Positions 51,868-60,728 of a stretch of 64,000 nucleotides of DNA are shown here, piece after piece (positions within the stretch are counted from its first letter, which is position 1; every line of letters starts with the position of its first letter). This DNA is from Alistipes sp. (GTDB lineage Bacteria > Bacteroidota > Bacteroidia > Bacteroidales > Rikenellaceae): NCBI GenBank assembly GCA_017398045.1, contig JAFQHI010000025.1:1-64000 (forward strand), given 5' to 3'. The position numbers and the translations under genes were made by a program. The notes below the pieces were generated by a model, which saw nothing but the letters and a program-made list of their open reading frames with translations, was not told the DNA's origin and ran no database searches.

Positions 51868-53280
51868 TTAAAATTTGAAGTAATTCTTTGCGTTGCGGTA
51901 GCAGACACCCTCGACAATCTCCTTACCGATGAAGTCAATCTCCGAGGCGGGCAGCAGACCCTGCTCGATATCGTTACCCAGCAGGTTGCAGAGCGTGCGA
52001 CGGAAATACTCGTGGCGAGGATACGAGAGGAACGAACGCGAGTCGGTAAGCATACCGACAAAGCGGCTCAACAGACCGAGCGTCGAGAGGGCGTTCATCT
52101 GCTTCTCCATACCGTCCTTCTGATCGAGGAACCACCAGCCCGAACCGAACTGAATCTTACCGGCACCGTAGCGGCCATCCTGGAAGTTACCCAGCATCGT
52201 AGCCACCAACTCGTTATCGCGCGGGTTGAGGTTGTAGATGATGGTCTTGGTGAGCTTGTCCTGCTCGTCGAGCATATTGAAGAACTTGGACATCTTCTTT
52301 GCTACCGTGAAGTCGCCAATCGAGTCGAAGCCCGTATCGGGACCCAGCTGACGGAACATACGGCCATTGTTGTCGCGGATGGCACCGTAGTGGAACTGCT
52401 GCGTCCAACCCGTCTCCCAGTCCATGATGGCGAACTCGACCATCATAGCGGTCTTGTACTTCAGGATTTCCTCCTGCGTCAGCGGCTGACCGCCATAGAC
52501 CTTGAGGAAGATGGCATCAATCTCCGACTGGGTGTAATCCTCGGCATAGAACTCCTCGATACCGTGGTCCGAAAGACGGCAGCCCACCTCCTCGAAGAAC
52601 TTGTGACGCACGCGCAGTGCCTCAATCACATCCTGGAACTTCTTAATCTCGACACCCGACACCTCCGAGAGCTTGTCAATGTAGGCCTTGAAGTTGGCAG
52701 GAACCTCCACGGCCATCGCCTTGTCGGGACGCCACGTGGGCAGCATCTTCACCTTAAAGCCGTCGGCGGCCACCTTCAGGTGATGCTCCAGCGAATCAAT
52801 CGGGTCGTCGGTCGTGCAGACCGTCTCCACGTTGTAATGCTCCATCAGACCGCGAGCATAGAACTCGGGCTGCTGCAACTTCTCGGTGCAGACGTCGTAA
52901 ATCTCACGAGCGGTCGAGGGGTTCAAGAGCTTCTCAACGCCGAAGGCGGTCTTCAGCTCGAGGTGCGTCCAGTGATAGAGCGGGTTGCGCATCGTATAGG
53001 GAACCGTCTCGGCCCACTTCTCGAACTTCTCCCAGTCGGTCGTGTCCTTACCCGTGCAGTAACGCTCATCGACACCGTTCGTACGCATGGCACGCCACTT
53101 ATAGTGGTCACCCTCGAGCCAAATCTTCGAGAGGTTGTCGAACTTATGGTTCGAAGCCACATACTCGGGAATCAGGTGGCAGTGGTAGTCGATAATCGGC
53201 ATCTTGGCCGCATGCTCATGATAGAGACGCTCGGCTGCGGGCGTCTGCAACAGAAAATTGTCGTCGTTAAACTGTTTCAT
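51868..53280 (-). CDS. uxaC: glucuronate (uronate) isomerase UxaC
   Basis: A 470-residue amidohydrolase-fold isomerase that converts D-galacturonate to D-tagaturonate and D-glucuronate to D-fructuronate. The N-terminal metal motif PIIDYHCHLIPE and the YHWTHLELKTAFGVE block are typical, as is VCTTDDPIDSLEHH. GSGWWFLDQKDGMEKQMNAL and FLSYPRHEYFRRTLCNLLG lie near the C-terminus. It is the first gene of an eight-gene run (uxaC-kdgK-eda-carrier-uxaB-uxaA-CE8-GH43). A promoter is visible at 53326-53356. Confidence 0.95.
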   Translation of the reverse strand: MKQFNDDNFLLQTPAAERLYHEHAAKMPIIDYHCHLIPEYVASNHKFDNLSKIWLEGDHYKWRAMRTNGVDERYCTGKDTTDWEKFEKWAETVPYTMRNPLYHWTHLELKTAFGVEKLLNPSTAREIYDVCTEKLQQPEFYARGLMEHYNVETVCTTDDPIDSLEHHLKVAADGFKVKMLPTWRPDKAMAVEVPANFKAYIDKLSEVSGVEIKKFQDVIEALRVRHKFFEEVGCRLSDHGIEEFYAEDYTQSEIDAIFLKVYGGQPLTQEEILKYKTAMMVEFAIMDWETGWTQQFHYGAIRDNNGRMFRQLGPDTGFDSIGDFTVAKKMSKFFNMLDEQDKLTKTIIYNLNPRDNELVATMLGNFQDGRYGAGKIQFGSGWWFLDQKDGMEKQMNALSTLGLLSRFVGMLTDSRSFLSYPRHEYFRRTLCNLLGNDIEQGLLPASEIDFIGKEIVEGVCYRNAKNYFKF

Positions 53281-53325
53281 AGTTGGTATTGAGGTTTTAT
53301 TGGTTTATATACACATTTCAGATTG

Positions 53326-53356
53326 TAAAGATAATACAACTTTCCTGAATTTACAA
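53326..53356 (-). promoter_or_regulatory. promoter of the hexuronate operon
   Basis: On the minus strand TTG (53356-53354), a 20-bp spacer and TATCTTTA (53333-53326), one base off the -7 consensus. The leader is about 40-45 nt. Confidence 0.55.
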
Positions 53357-53421
53357 CGAATTTTACCGCTAAATTCGCGCTATATTTTCACCAAAGATGC
53401 CATATTCTGCAAATTAAATCG

Positions 53422-53429
53422 TAAATTTG
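53422..53429 (+). promoter_or_regulatory. -7 element of the DUF4861 gene promoter
   Basis: TAAATTTG at 53422-53429 matches TAnnTTTG. No clear -33 element was seen. The ATG is at 53466. Confidence 0.45.
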
Positions 53430-53465
53430 CCCATCGAGAGCCAAATTATCAAAAAAAATAAAACC

Positions 53466-54593
53466 ATGAAACAAATTTTTCTGATGCTGGCCGCTGTCGC
53501 AATGGCAGCCTGCCAAACAAACAACAGCGTGCAGGTCGAGGTGAAGAACCCGACCGACGTAGCCCGCAATGCCGAGACCATCGAGTTGTGCTGGAAGCAG
53601 CTCACCGCTGCACAAGCCGACCTCACGGTCGAGAACGTGGTAGTGAAGGACAGCGAGGGTGTCGAGATTCCTTCGCAGGTGATTTATCGCGGTGGTGAGG
53701 AGCCGAAGAAGCTCATCTTCCAGGCCTCGGTAGAGGGTGGCGAAACGGCCCTTTACACCATCGAGCAGGGCGTTCGCTCGGAGTACGAGCAGCAGGCCTT
53801 CGGTCGTCAGGTGCCGGAGCGTTACGACGACTACGCCTGGGAGAACAACCTCTCGGCCTACCGTCTCTATGGTCCCGCGTTGGAGACCTCGCCCGAGAAG
53901 CTTATCACGCCGGGTATCGACGTATGGGTAAAATGCACCGAGAAGCTCGTTATCGACGAGTGGTATGCCAAGGGTGACTACCACCACAACTATGGCGACG
54001 GCATGGACTGCTACAAGGTAGGCCGCACGCTGGGTGGCGGTGCTTCGGTGCCGATGGTCGATGGTAAGTTCTGGCCCATGGAGCATAACTACGCAAGCTG
54101 CAAGACCCTCGACAACGGTCCGATTCGCACGAGCGTCGAGCTGAACTACGTAGCCTGGGATGTAAACGGCACGCCCGTATCGCTCGTGAAGACCATCACG
54201 CTCGATGCCAACCAGCGTTTCAACCGCATGGAGAACATCTACACGGGTGCGTTCGAGGAGCTGCCCATCGCAGCCGGTTTCGTGCGCCACGATGTCAAGG
54301 GTACCGAGTCGGGTACGGATTGGTTGGCCATGGTTGAGGCCGTTTCGGATTCGAAGCAGCCCGAGGTGGATGGCGATATCTACCAGGCTATCGTCCTGCC
54401 GGGTGCCGAGTTCAATGCCGACCTGCTGGGTCACTCGCTGGCCATCAAGCCGGTGAAGTCGGGTGAGAAGATGACCTACTACAGCGCATCGGGCTGGAGC
54501 CAGGGTGGCGTTGAGAACATGGAGGAGTGGGTTGAGACCATCAAGGAGCAGGTTGCCATGGTGGAAAGCCCGCTGGAGGTGACGATGAAGTAA
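53466..54593 (+). CDS. DUF4861 domain lipoprotein
   Basis: A 375-residue SPII lipoprotein (AVAMAAC, Cys16) when started at ATG 53466. The beta-rich body shows blocks I associate with DUF4861, such as YHHNYGDGMDCYKVGRTLGG, and a YVAWDVNGTPVSLVKTITLD stretch. Members occur in pectin and other plant-glycan loci; the enzymatic role is not established to my knowledge. It is divergent from the hexuronate operon and heads a + strand pair with the sialidase-fold gene. A 17-bp perfect hairpin separates the two. Confidence 0.8.
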   Translation: MKQIFLMLAAVAMAACQTNNSVQVEVKNPTDVARNAETIELCWKQLTAAQADLTVENVVVKDSEGVEIPSQVIYRGGEEPKKLIFQASVEGGETALYTIEQGVRSEYEQQAFGRQVPERYDDYAWENNLSAYRLYGPALETSPEKLITPGIDVWVKCTEKLVIDEWYAKGDYHHNYGDGMDCYKVGRTLGGGASVPMVDGKFWPMEHNYASCKTLDNGPIRTSVELNYVAWDVNGTPVSLVKTITLDANQRFNRMENIYTGAFEELPIAAGFVRHDVKGTESGTDWLAMVEAVSDSKQPEVDGDIYQAIVLPGAEFNADLLGHSLAIKPVKSGEKMTYYSASGWSQGGVENMEEWVETIKEQVAMVESPLEVTMK

Positions 54594-54613
54594 CCACCAA
54601 AAAAAGTCCGAAA

Positions 54614-54657
54614 ACAGCGGGTGAGCAGACACGAGAGAAGGTCTGCTCACCCGCTGT
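54614..54657 (+). other. 17-bp perfect hairpin between the DUF4861 and sialidase-fold genes
   Basis: ACAGCGGGTGAGCAGAC (54614-54630) and GTCTGCTCACCCGCTGT (54641-54657), 10-base loop. No T run follows, so it is either a weak terminator or an mRNA-stabilising hairpin. Confidence 0.65.
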
Positions 54658-54699
54658 CGGCATAAAAGCAACATTATCCAACACTTAAAACCTTTCAAG

Positions 54700-56493
54700 A
54701 TGACAAGAAAAACTTTACTGCTGATTGCTGCCGTAGTGGCTCTTCTCGGGGCCTGCACCTCGCAGCAGAAACGGGCATGGGCGCATCTGGAGCAGGATAC
54801 GCTCTACGTGGTAGCCTCGCAATTCAAGGCGGGTCAGGAGATGGCCGCCCTGGGCGACTCGGCCAATGTCGTCCACTTCGTACTCAAAGAGCGCGAAACG
54901 GTTCCCTTCTCGCAGTCGGCCATCCGACAATCGACCGACGAGGCGAAGCAGGGTCCCGTAGCCGACGAACCCTTCTTCACGGTACGTTTCACCTTGCCCA
55001 TTCCGGCCTCCTACACCCCGACCGAGCAGGGCGAAATGGCCGGTTTGGATTATGGCGTCTTCCACCATTGTCACTCACCGGGTTTCGAGGTGATGCCCAA
55101 CGGCGATGCTCTGGCCGTCTATTTCAGCTCGCCCCGCGGTCGTAGCGAGAGCGACACGATGGCCACCTTCGTGCAGGCACGCCTCCGATTCGGTGCCGAG
55201 GAGTGGGATATGCCCGAACTCTTCTTCGATACGAAGCTCGGCAACGACCAATCGGGATTGCTGTGGAACGACAACGGCAAGATTTGGTTCTTCGGCGGTG
55301 GCCGCTATATGTCGGACTATGTCCCCTTCCGCATCGCCACCTCGGAGGATAACGGTGCCACCTGGACCTTCTCGGTTCCGCAACTCGACACCGTAGCCAC
55401 CGACTTCACGGCACAGCCCATCAACAACGCCTTCCGTGACCCGCAGGGTAATATCTACATGGCCATGGATGCCGACGGCAGCCAAAGTTTCCTCTGGCGC
55501 AGTTCGGACGAGGGCGTAACGTGGGAGGATATGGGTGGTCGCACGTTGGGTCGCCACTCGACCATCATCCCGCTCGACAACGAAGGTACGCTCCTCTCTA
55601 TCGGTGGCAAGAACGCCTCGGTGGAGGGTTGGACCCCGCAAAACATCTCACGCGACTGGGGTGCCACGTGGGAGGAGGCAACCCCCTCACCCTTCCCGCC
55701 GCTGGGGAGTGCGCAGCGTCCCTCGATGATTCGCCTTCAGTCGGGCAACTTGGTCTATATCACCGACTCCTATATGCTCAAGAAGGATATTCCCGCACCC
55801 GAAGGGTGGAAAAACGAGGATAAATGCGTGATTGCCATCTCGAAGGACAACGGCAAAACCTGGCGCATCAAATCGCTTCCCGTAGCCCTGCCGCACAACA
55901 AGCGCACGGCTCACCCCTCGCTCGGTTACTCGACCGTGCGTCAGGCCCCGAACGGTCTGATTCACATCCTCACGTCGGCCAACTACCCTGCCCTGCACTA
56001 CGAGTTGAACGAGGCGTGGATTTGGTCCGACGAGGGTGAAATCGCACACTCGACAGCCGATGGCAAGCAGCAGGCATACAGCGAGAAATACCCCAACGGA
56101 ACGCTCAAATCGGAATGGGAGGCGATGATTTATCCCAACGGTCGCTATCTGTTGCATGGCACGACCAAGGACTACTACGCCGACGGCACGCTGCAACATC
56201 AGGTTACCTATGCCCACGGTCGCAAAACGGGCGAGGAGTTATTCTACAACCCCGATGGTACGTTGCGTTGGCGTTGGGTGCGCGACCTGGAGTCGATGCG
56301 CGGTGTGTGGACGCAATACTACCCCACCGGTCAAAAGCGCGTGGAGTCGCACTGGGATTTGGAGCCGACACCCCGCGACCTGAACCGCAAATTTATCGGT
56401 TATGTGGCCGAGGGTCCCGCCACGCATTGGAACGAAGATGGCTCGCTGAAGGCCGTCTATGAGTTTGTCAAAGGCGAGGTGAGGGAGAATTAA
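54700..56493 (+). CDS. sialidase-fold (BNR/Asp-box) lipoprotein with MORN-like C-terminus
   Basis: A 597-residue lipoprotein (AALVALLGAC-type lipobox, Cys19). Four Asp boxes of the SxDxGxTW type mark a six-bladed propeller: SEDNGATW (about residue 215), SSDEGVTW (268), SRDWGATW (317) and SKDNGKTW (381). After about residue 440 the protein changes to YxxDGTLxxxxxYxxGxxxGxxxxYYPxGxxR units, like MORN/YwqK repeats. It may be a GH33-like exo-hydrolase; in a pectin locus a Kdo- or DHA-type acidic sugar of rhamnogalacturonan II is a possible target (inferred). The catalytic Arg triad was not confirmed. Confidence 0.75.
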   Translation: MTRKTLLLIAAVVALLGACTSQQKRAWAHLEQDTLYVVASQFKAGQEMAALGDSANVVHFVLKERETVPFSQSAIRQSTDEAKQGPVADEPFFTVRFTLPIPASYTPTEQGEMAGLDYGVFHHCHSPGFEVMPNGDALAVYFSSPRGRSESDTMATFVQARLRFGAEEWDMPELFFDTKLGNDQSGLLWNDNGKIWFFGGGRYMSDYVPFRIATSEDNGATWTFSVPQLDTVATDFTAQPINNAFRDPQGNIYMAMDADGSQSFLWRSSDEGVTWEDMGGRTLGRHSTIIPLDNEGTLLSIGGKNASVEGWTPQNISRDWGATWEEATPSPFPPLGSAQRPSMIRLQSGNLVYITDSYMLKKDIPAPEGWKNEDKCVIAISKDNGKTWRIKSLPVALPHNKRTAHPSLGYSTVRQAPNGLIHILTSANYPALHYELNEAWIWSDEGEIAHSTADGKQQAYSEKYPNGTLKSEWEAMIYPNGRYLLHGTTKDYYADGTLQHQVTYAHGRKTGEELFYNPDGTLRWRWVRDLESMRGVWTQYYPTGQKRVESHWDLEPTPRDLNRKFIGYVAEGPATHWNEDGSLKAVYEFVKGEVREN

Positions 56494-56540
56494 AAATTAA
56501 AAATTAAAAATTTAGAATTAAAAATTAGTAATTAGCAAAA

Positions 56541-56578
56541 ACAAGGGAGATAACTTTTGGTCATCTCCCTTGTTTTGT
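56541..56578. terminator. bidirectional terminator
   Basis: ACAAGGGAGAT (56541-56551) and ATCTCCCTTGT (56563-56573) with A and T runs on both sides, between convergent genes. Class 1, class 3 and class 2 repeats flank it. Confidence 0.75.
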
Positions 56579-56691
56579 TTCTTCATTTGGTGGGGGAAAA
56601 GGTTGCTAAGGGTTGCTAAAGGGAGCTAAAGGTTTCAACTCTCAACTTTCAACTTTCAACTCTTCGCTCTTCGCTCTTTTCTCTCTCCTCT

Positions 56692-57321
56692 TTACTTCAA
56701 TTTGGGTAGGATTTGCTCCTCGAACACCGAGCGATGGATGATGCGGTAGTGGGGATGATAGGCCTTGCCATAGGCTTCGCTGTGGTGCATCACATATTTT
56801 CCCTCGCCAAGCATCGTAGCAAGCTGCATCGAGTCGGCCTGAAAATGGGCCATCTTTTTATCCAGCCCCTCCGCTTTAATCAGTTGCAACATTTCGTGCC
56901 ACTCCGTGAGCCACTCCTCGGTCACCTCGTTTTTCGAATAGGCGGCACTTGCCATAAAGGCATCGGTCAGTTCGTCGGAGGTGATACATCCGTCGCTGAT
57001 AACCGAAAGATTGACCCTCACGAAATTTCCGCGCCAACCGCACGGCTCGTAATGGCACGCGACGAGCGAATCGGCCGTCGCGAGTTCATAATCAATATAG
57101 CCCTTCACCCGCTCGCGGTCTGCAAGCAGATGTGCCACCCCGAAATAGTCCTGGAAACAGCTCTTATAGAGGTCTTGCAACGTAGCCTCCGGATAGCGAG
57201 CAAGGAGCGTTTCGACAGCCCCCTTCATCGCCCTTTTTCGGGCCTCGTCCTCCGATTGGCACCCCACGGCCACCAGCAGTGCAAGCACCGACGCCAAGCC
57301 CCACAAAACACCCCTTTTCAT
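56692..57321 (-). CDS. hypothetical lipoprotein
   Basis: A 209-residue SPII lipoprotein (LLVAVGC, Cys21). The mature part is mostly helical, with YPEATLQDLYKSCFQDYFGV near residue 45 and CHYEPCGWRGNFVRVNLSVI near residue 90, where two Cys flank a short loop. It contains SDGCITSDELTDAFMASA and ends with a HYRIIHRSVFEEQ segment. It starts 7 bp after the tsaB stop and was probably transcribed with it. I cannot assign a function. Confidence 0.7.
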   Translation of the reverse strand: MKRGVLWGLASVLALLVAVGCQSEDEARKRAMKGAVETLLARYPEATLQDLYKSCFQDYFGVAHLLADRERVKGYIDYELATADSLVACHYEPCGWRGNFVRVNLSVISDGCITSDELTDAFMASAAYSKNEVTEEWLTEWHEMLQLIKAEGLDKKMAHFQADSMQLATMLGEGKYVMHHSEAYGKAYHPHYRIIHRSVFEEQILPKLK

Positions 57322-57328
57322 CGCCCGA

Positions 57329-58036
57329 TTAGAAGAGTTTTTTCTTCGACGTGGTTACCACAAAATCCTTCAGATAGAACGGCTCAAAATAGGCCAAATC
57401 CTCGAATTGTCCCTTTTCGAAGGCCTCTTCGGCAAGCCGTACCAGACCGCGTGCCGAGGGGGCAACCTGCACCCACGTAGCACCGCTCAACACCTCTTCG
57501 CACTTCTTGGCACCGTTGCCGAAGATGACAAAGGGATGCTCCGAGACACGCTCCGCAGCAAAACTTTCGGTGGTAATCACCTCGGCCGACACCTCGCTCA
57601 ACGCCTCACCGCGGCTCGTAAATCGTTGCGTATAGACCTCCATGCGACGGGCATCGACCATGGGGCAAAGCACCGCTTCATCCCATCCGTCAATATCCAG
57701 AATACCGGCCTCATAATCCTCTCGCGCCACCTCGGTCAGTGCATCGAGCGAACCAATCGCCACGAGCGGTTTTTGGATGCCGTAGCACAACCCTTTGGCA
57801 AACGAGACACCGATGCGAAGGCCCGTATAGGAGCCGGGGCCTTTACCAACCGCCACGGCATCCAACTCTTCGGGACGCAGGTCGTTCTCCTTCAAAAGTT
57901 CATCGACAAAAACAGCCACCTGACGGGCATGGTCGCGTCCCTCGTCGCTCTCGCGCAACGATATCAACTCCCCGTCGCGGGCAATGGCCACCGAGCAGAT
58001 GTCGGTACCGGTTTCAATGCAGAGTATAAGTGCCAT
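57329..58036 (-). CDS. tsaB: tRNA threonylcarbamoyladenosine biosynthesis protein TsaB
   Basis: A 235-residue member of the ASKHA superfamily. With TsaD and TsaE it makes the t6A modification at position 37 of ANN-decoding tRNAs. ILCIETGTDICSVAIA is the first phosphate loop, and AVAVGKGPGSYTGLRIGVSF is the TsaB signature. MVDARRMEVYTQRF is also typical. It lies 20 bp after smpB and 7 bp before a lipoprotein gene, all on the minus strand. Confidence 0.93.
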   Translation of the reverse strand: MALILCIETGTDICSVAIARDGELISLRESDEGRDHARQVAVFVDELLKENDLRPEELDAVAVGKGPGSYTGLRIGVSFAKGLCYGIQKPLVAIGSLDALTEVAREDYEAGILDIDGWDEAVLCPMVDARRMEVYTQRFTSRGEALSEVSAEVITTESFAAERVSEHPFVIFGNGAKKCEEVLSGATWVQVAPSARGLVRLAEEAFEKGQFEDLAYFEPFYLKDFVVTTSKKKLF

Positions 58037-58056
58037 AATAGGATTGCTCGTATTGC

Positions 58057-58521
58057 TTATCGAAAATTTTTCATCGCCTTATCCATCTCGCGCTTTGCGT
58101 CGTTCTCCTTGAGGTATTCGCGCTTATCGTAGGCCTTGCGACCACGTGCCAGGCCGATAACAATCTTCGCCAGACCGCGCTCGTTAAGGAAAAGTCGGAG
58201 TCCCACAATCGTCAAACCCTTGTCCTGCGAAGCACGCTCCAGCTTCTGCAACTCGCGCCCCGTGAGCAAGAGTTTGCGGTCACGACGCGGGGTGTGGTTG
58301 TTGCACGTTCCCCAGGCATATTCGGCGATGTTCACACCGCGAATCCACAGCTCACCCCTATCGAAATAGCAGTAGCTATCGACCATCGAGGCCTTGCCGG
58401 CACGAATCGACTTAATCTCCGTACCGACCAGCACCACACCGGCCACCCACTCCTCCAAAATCTCATAGTCGAAGGTGGCTCGTTTGTTCTTTATGTTTAT
58501 CTTTTTTTGTTCGCTCATCAC
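58057..58521 (-). CDS. smpB: SsrA-binding protein SmpB
   Basis: A 154-residue RNA-binding protein that delivers tmRNA to stalled ribosomes. The OB-fold motifs [40 protein letters not shown] and [20 protein letters not shown] are typical, and the basic C-terminal tail ([20 protein letters not shown]) is intact. Two adjacent ATG codons (58521, 58518) could serve as start. The tmRNA gene itself was not found in the window. Upstream lies a structured 200-bp gap after dnaG. Confidence 0.95.
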   Translation of the reverse strand: MMSEQKKINIKNKRATFDYEILEEWVAGVVLVGTEIKSIRAGKASMVDSYCYFDRGELWIRGVNIAEYAWGTCNNHTPRRDRKLLLTGRELQKLERASQDKGLTIVGLRLFLNERGLAKIVIGLARGRKAYDKREYLKENDAKREMDKAMKNFR

Positions 58522-58556
58522 TCAAAACGGCATATTTATTGCACTTTTCAGCTGCG

Positions 58557-58724
58557 AAGATGGGTATCGGCTTAAGGTAACTAATTCTTTTATCTTTTGA
58601 ATGTTTTACACATCTTTCTGTTTATTTTCTGTTTGCACACGGTATGCGTAGTGATACGTGTACGCACCGATGCCCATCTTTAGGGAACGCTCGGAAATCA
58701 CCCGCGGGCGTTCCCTTCGTTTTT
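58557..58724 (+). ncRNA. candidate structured RNA with terminator, between dnaG and smpB
   Basis: AAGATGGGTATCGG (58557-58570) pairs with CCGATGCCCATCTT (58667-58680), 13 of 14 bases plus one G-T. They enclose an AT-rich region and a hairpin ACACGGTAT/ATACGTGT (58637-58645 with 58654-58661). GGGAACGC (58683-58690) and GCGTTCCC (58708-58715) then form a stem followed by TTCGTTTTT, a terminator on the plus strand. No clear plus-strand promoter was found. Alternatively it is a minus-strand dnaG-smpB intercistronic element. Confidence 0.45.
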
Positions 58725-60714
58725 ACAAAATCAAACGCTGCGTCTTGGCAGCCAGCTTCACACGCGCCTGATTCAGACGCGAAATTTCGCGCATCACCTC
58801 ATCCTGCTCCTCGTCGTTCAGCGCATCGTTACTCAACCGCTTTTGCTGCTCACGAATCATCCGCTCGACGGCCTTCGACTTGAAAATCGTAATCGCCTTC
58901 GGGACCCCCGCGGCCAACATCTCCTCGTCGCTCTCGATGTGTACATCTTTGCGTTTCCAGAGCTGGCTCATCACATAATTTTCACCCTCGGTCGAGAGGT
59001 CGATGGCGGCATCAATCACCGCAGGGTCGGTGTGCTGGATAAAACACTGCATCGGCACCATCTCCCCTACGCCTCGCGCCTCCCACTCCTCGCGATAGAG
59101 GTCGAACATCCGGTTATACACCTCATTCTCGAAGCGCATTTTATCGGCATCCAGCTCGGAGAATATCAGCTCGGCCACATTGCAGGCAACCATATTATGA
59201 CCCTCCTTAATCTCGAAATCGCGATGGCCATAGCGTATCAGGAACTTCAGCAACTCGCGTTCCAACGCCTGCACGCTGCTACCGGCCTCGATGTTCGTAT
59301 TGATACCCACCGAGGCGGGCTGCTCGGACTGCTCCTCCTGCCGTTCGGCGCGGATTTGGCTCGACTGACGACGCAAAAAGTCATCCGTTTCGCGGTCGCC
59401 CGACGAGGTGAGGCGTTTGCGGGCCACCTCGGCAATCAGCACCTGCTCCTGCGTGTCGGTCGTGCGGGCGCACTCCTTGATATAGACTGCCCGCTGAATG
59501 GCATCGGGAATCTGGGCGATTGACTGCACCATATCATTGATAACCATCGCCTTGCGTGCGGGGTCACCCTTCGTTTCGTCGAGCAACAGACGCGCCTTGA
59601 AATTCAGGAAATCCTGCTCATGGTCGGCAATATACTGACGTACCTCGTCGGCCGTATGGGTACGCGCAAAGCTATCGGGGTCCTCGCCATCGGGCAACAA
59701 CACCACGCGCACGTTCAACCCCTCCTGCAAAATCAGGTCGATACCGCGCAACGAAGCCTTGATGCCGGCCGGGTCGGAGTCGTAGATGACCGTCATGTTG
59801 CGCGAGAAGCGCGACAAGAGGCGAATCTGCTGCTGGGTGAGCGACGTTCCGGACGAGGCCACCACATTTTCAATACCCACCTGATGCATCGAAATCACAT
59901 CCAGGTAGCCCTCGACCATGATGGCGCAATCCTGCTGCTGGATGGCACGTTTGGCAAAGTAGAGGCCGTAAATCTCGTTGCGCTTGCTGTAAATCTCGCT
60001 CTCGGGCGAATTGAGGTATTTGGCCACCTGCTTATCCGAGCGCAAGGTACGCGCACCGAAAGCCACCACGCGCCCCGAGATGTTATGCACGGGGAAAATG
60101 ACGCGGTCGCGGAAGGGGTCGTAGAGGTGGCCGTCGCGTTCGCGCGACTTGGAGAGTCCGGTGCGGAGCAGGAACTCCTCCTTATAGCCTGCCGCCAGGG
60201 CATCGCGCGTCATGCGGTCGCCATACGAAGGGCAGAAGCCGAGGCCGAATTTACGAATCGTAGCATCGGTCAGCTGGCGTTTTTGGCGGAAATAACCCAA
60301 CCCCACCGAACGACCCTCGTCCTCGTTGTGGAGGTAGTTCATGAAGTAGTCAGCCGCCCAGCTATTGACGGCAAACATACTTTCTCGGTCGTTATTGCGA
60401 CGGATATCCTCCTCGGTCTCTTCACGCTCCTCGACGGGGATGTTGTAGCGTTTGGCCACCATCTTCAGGGCCTCGGGATAGGTGATGCTCTCATGCTCCA
60501 TGAGGAACGTAACGGCATTACCGCCCTTGCCACAACCGAAACATTTATAGAGGCCCTTCGAGGGCGAAACGACAAACGAGGGGGTCTTTTCGTTGTGGAA
60601 CGGACAACACGCCATGTAATTGACGCCCTTGCGTTTGAGCGTCACATAGTCGCCAATAATCTCGACGATATTGGCTGCGGCATAGATTTTATCAACTGTT
60701 GTCCGGTCAATCAT
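58723..60714 (-). CDS. dnaG: DNA primase DnaG
   Basis: A 663-residue replication primase when started at ATG 60714 (MIDRTTVDKIYAAANIVEII); a TTG at 60723 inside the promoter is the only alternative. The CHC2 zinc finger uses Cys37, His40, Cys58 and Cys61. The RNA polymerase core follows with CAIMVEGYLDVISMHQVG and VIYDSDPAG, the TOPRIM motifs. A Gln/Glu-rich linker and the DnaB-interacting C-terminal helical domain end the protein. Its -7 box overlaps the start region, so the mRNA is nearly leaderless. Confidence 0.96.
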   Translation of the reverse strand: MIDRTTVDKIYAAANIVEIIGDYVTLKRKGVNYMACCPFHNEKTPSFVVSPSKGLYKCFGCGKGGNAVTFLMEHESITYPEALKMVAKRYNIPVEEREETEEDIRRNNDRESMFAVNSWAADYFMNYLHNEDEGRSVGLGYFRQKRQLTDATIRKFGLGFCPSYGDRMTRDALAAGYKEEFLLRTGLSKSRERDGHLYDPFRDRVIFPVHNISGRVVAFGARTLRSDKQVAKYLNSPESEIYSKRNEIYGLYFAKRAIQQQDCAIMVEGYLDVISMHQVGIENVVASSGTSLTQQQIRLLSRFSRNMTVIYDSDPAGIKASLRGIDLILQEGLNVRVVLLPDGEDPDSFARTHTADEVRQYIADHEQDFLNFKARLLLDETKGDPARKAMVINDMVQSIAQIPDAIQRAVYIKECARTTDTQEQVLIAEVARKRLTSSGDRETDDFLRRQSSQIRAERQEEQSEQPASVGINTNIEAGSSVQALERELLKFLIRYGHRDFEIKEGHNMVACNVAELIFSELDADKMRFENEVYNRMFDLYREEWEARGVGEMVPMQCFIQHTDPAVIDAAIDLSTEGENYVMSQLWKRKDVHIESDEEMLAAGVPKAITIFKSKAVERMIREQQKRLSNDALNDEEQDEVMREISRLNQARVKLAAKTQRLIL

Positions 60715-60720
60715 AATTTG

Positions 60721-60728
60721 CAAAATTA
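60721..60728 (-). promoter_or_regulatory. -7 element of the dnaG promoter
   Basis: TAATTTTG (60728-60721, minus strand) matches TAnnTTTG and ends only 6 bp before the ATG. Confidence 0.5.

Noticed and set aside
58522-58724. tmRNA gene next to smpB
   Set aside because: The gap is about 200 bp, lacks a tRNA-Ala-like acceptor domain and CCA end and has no tag reading frame.
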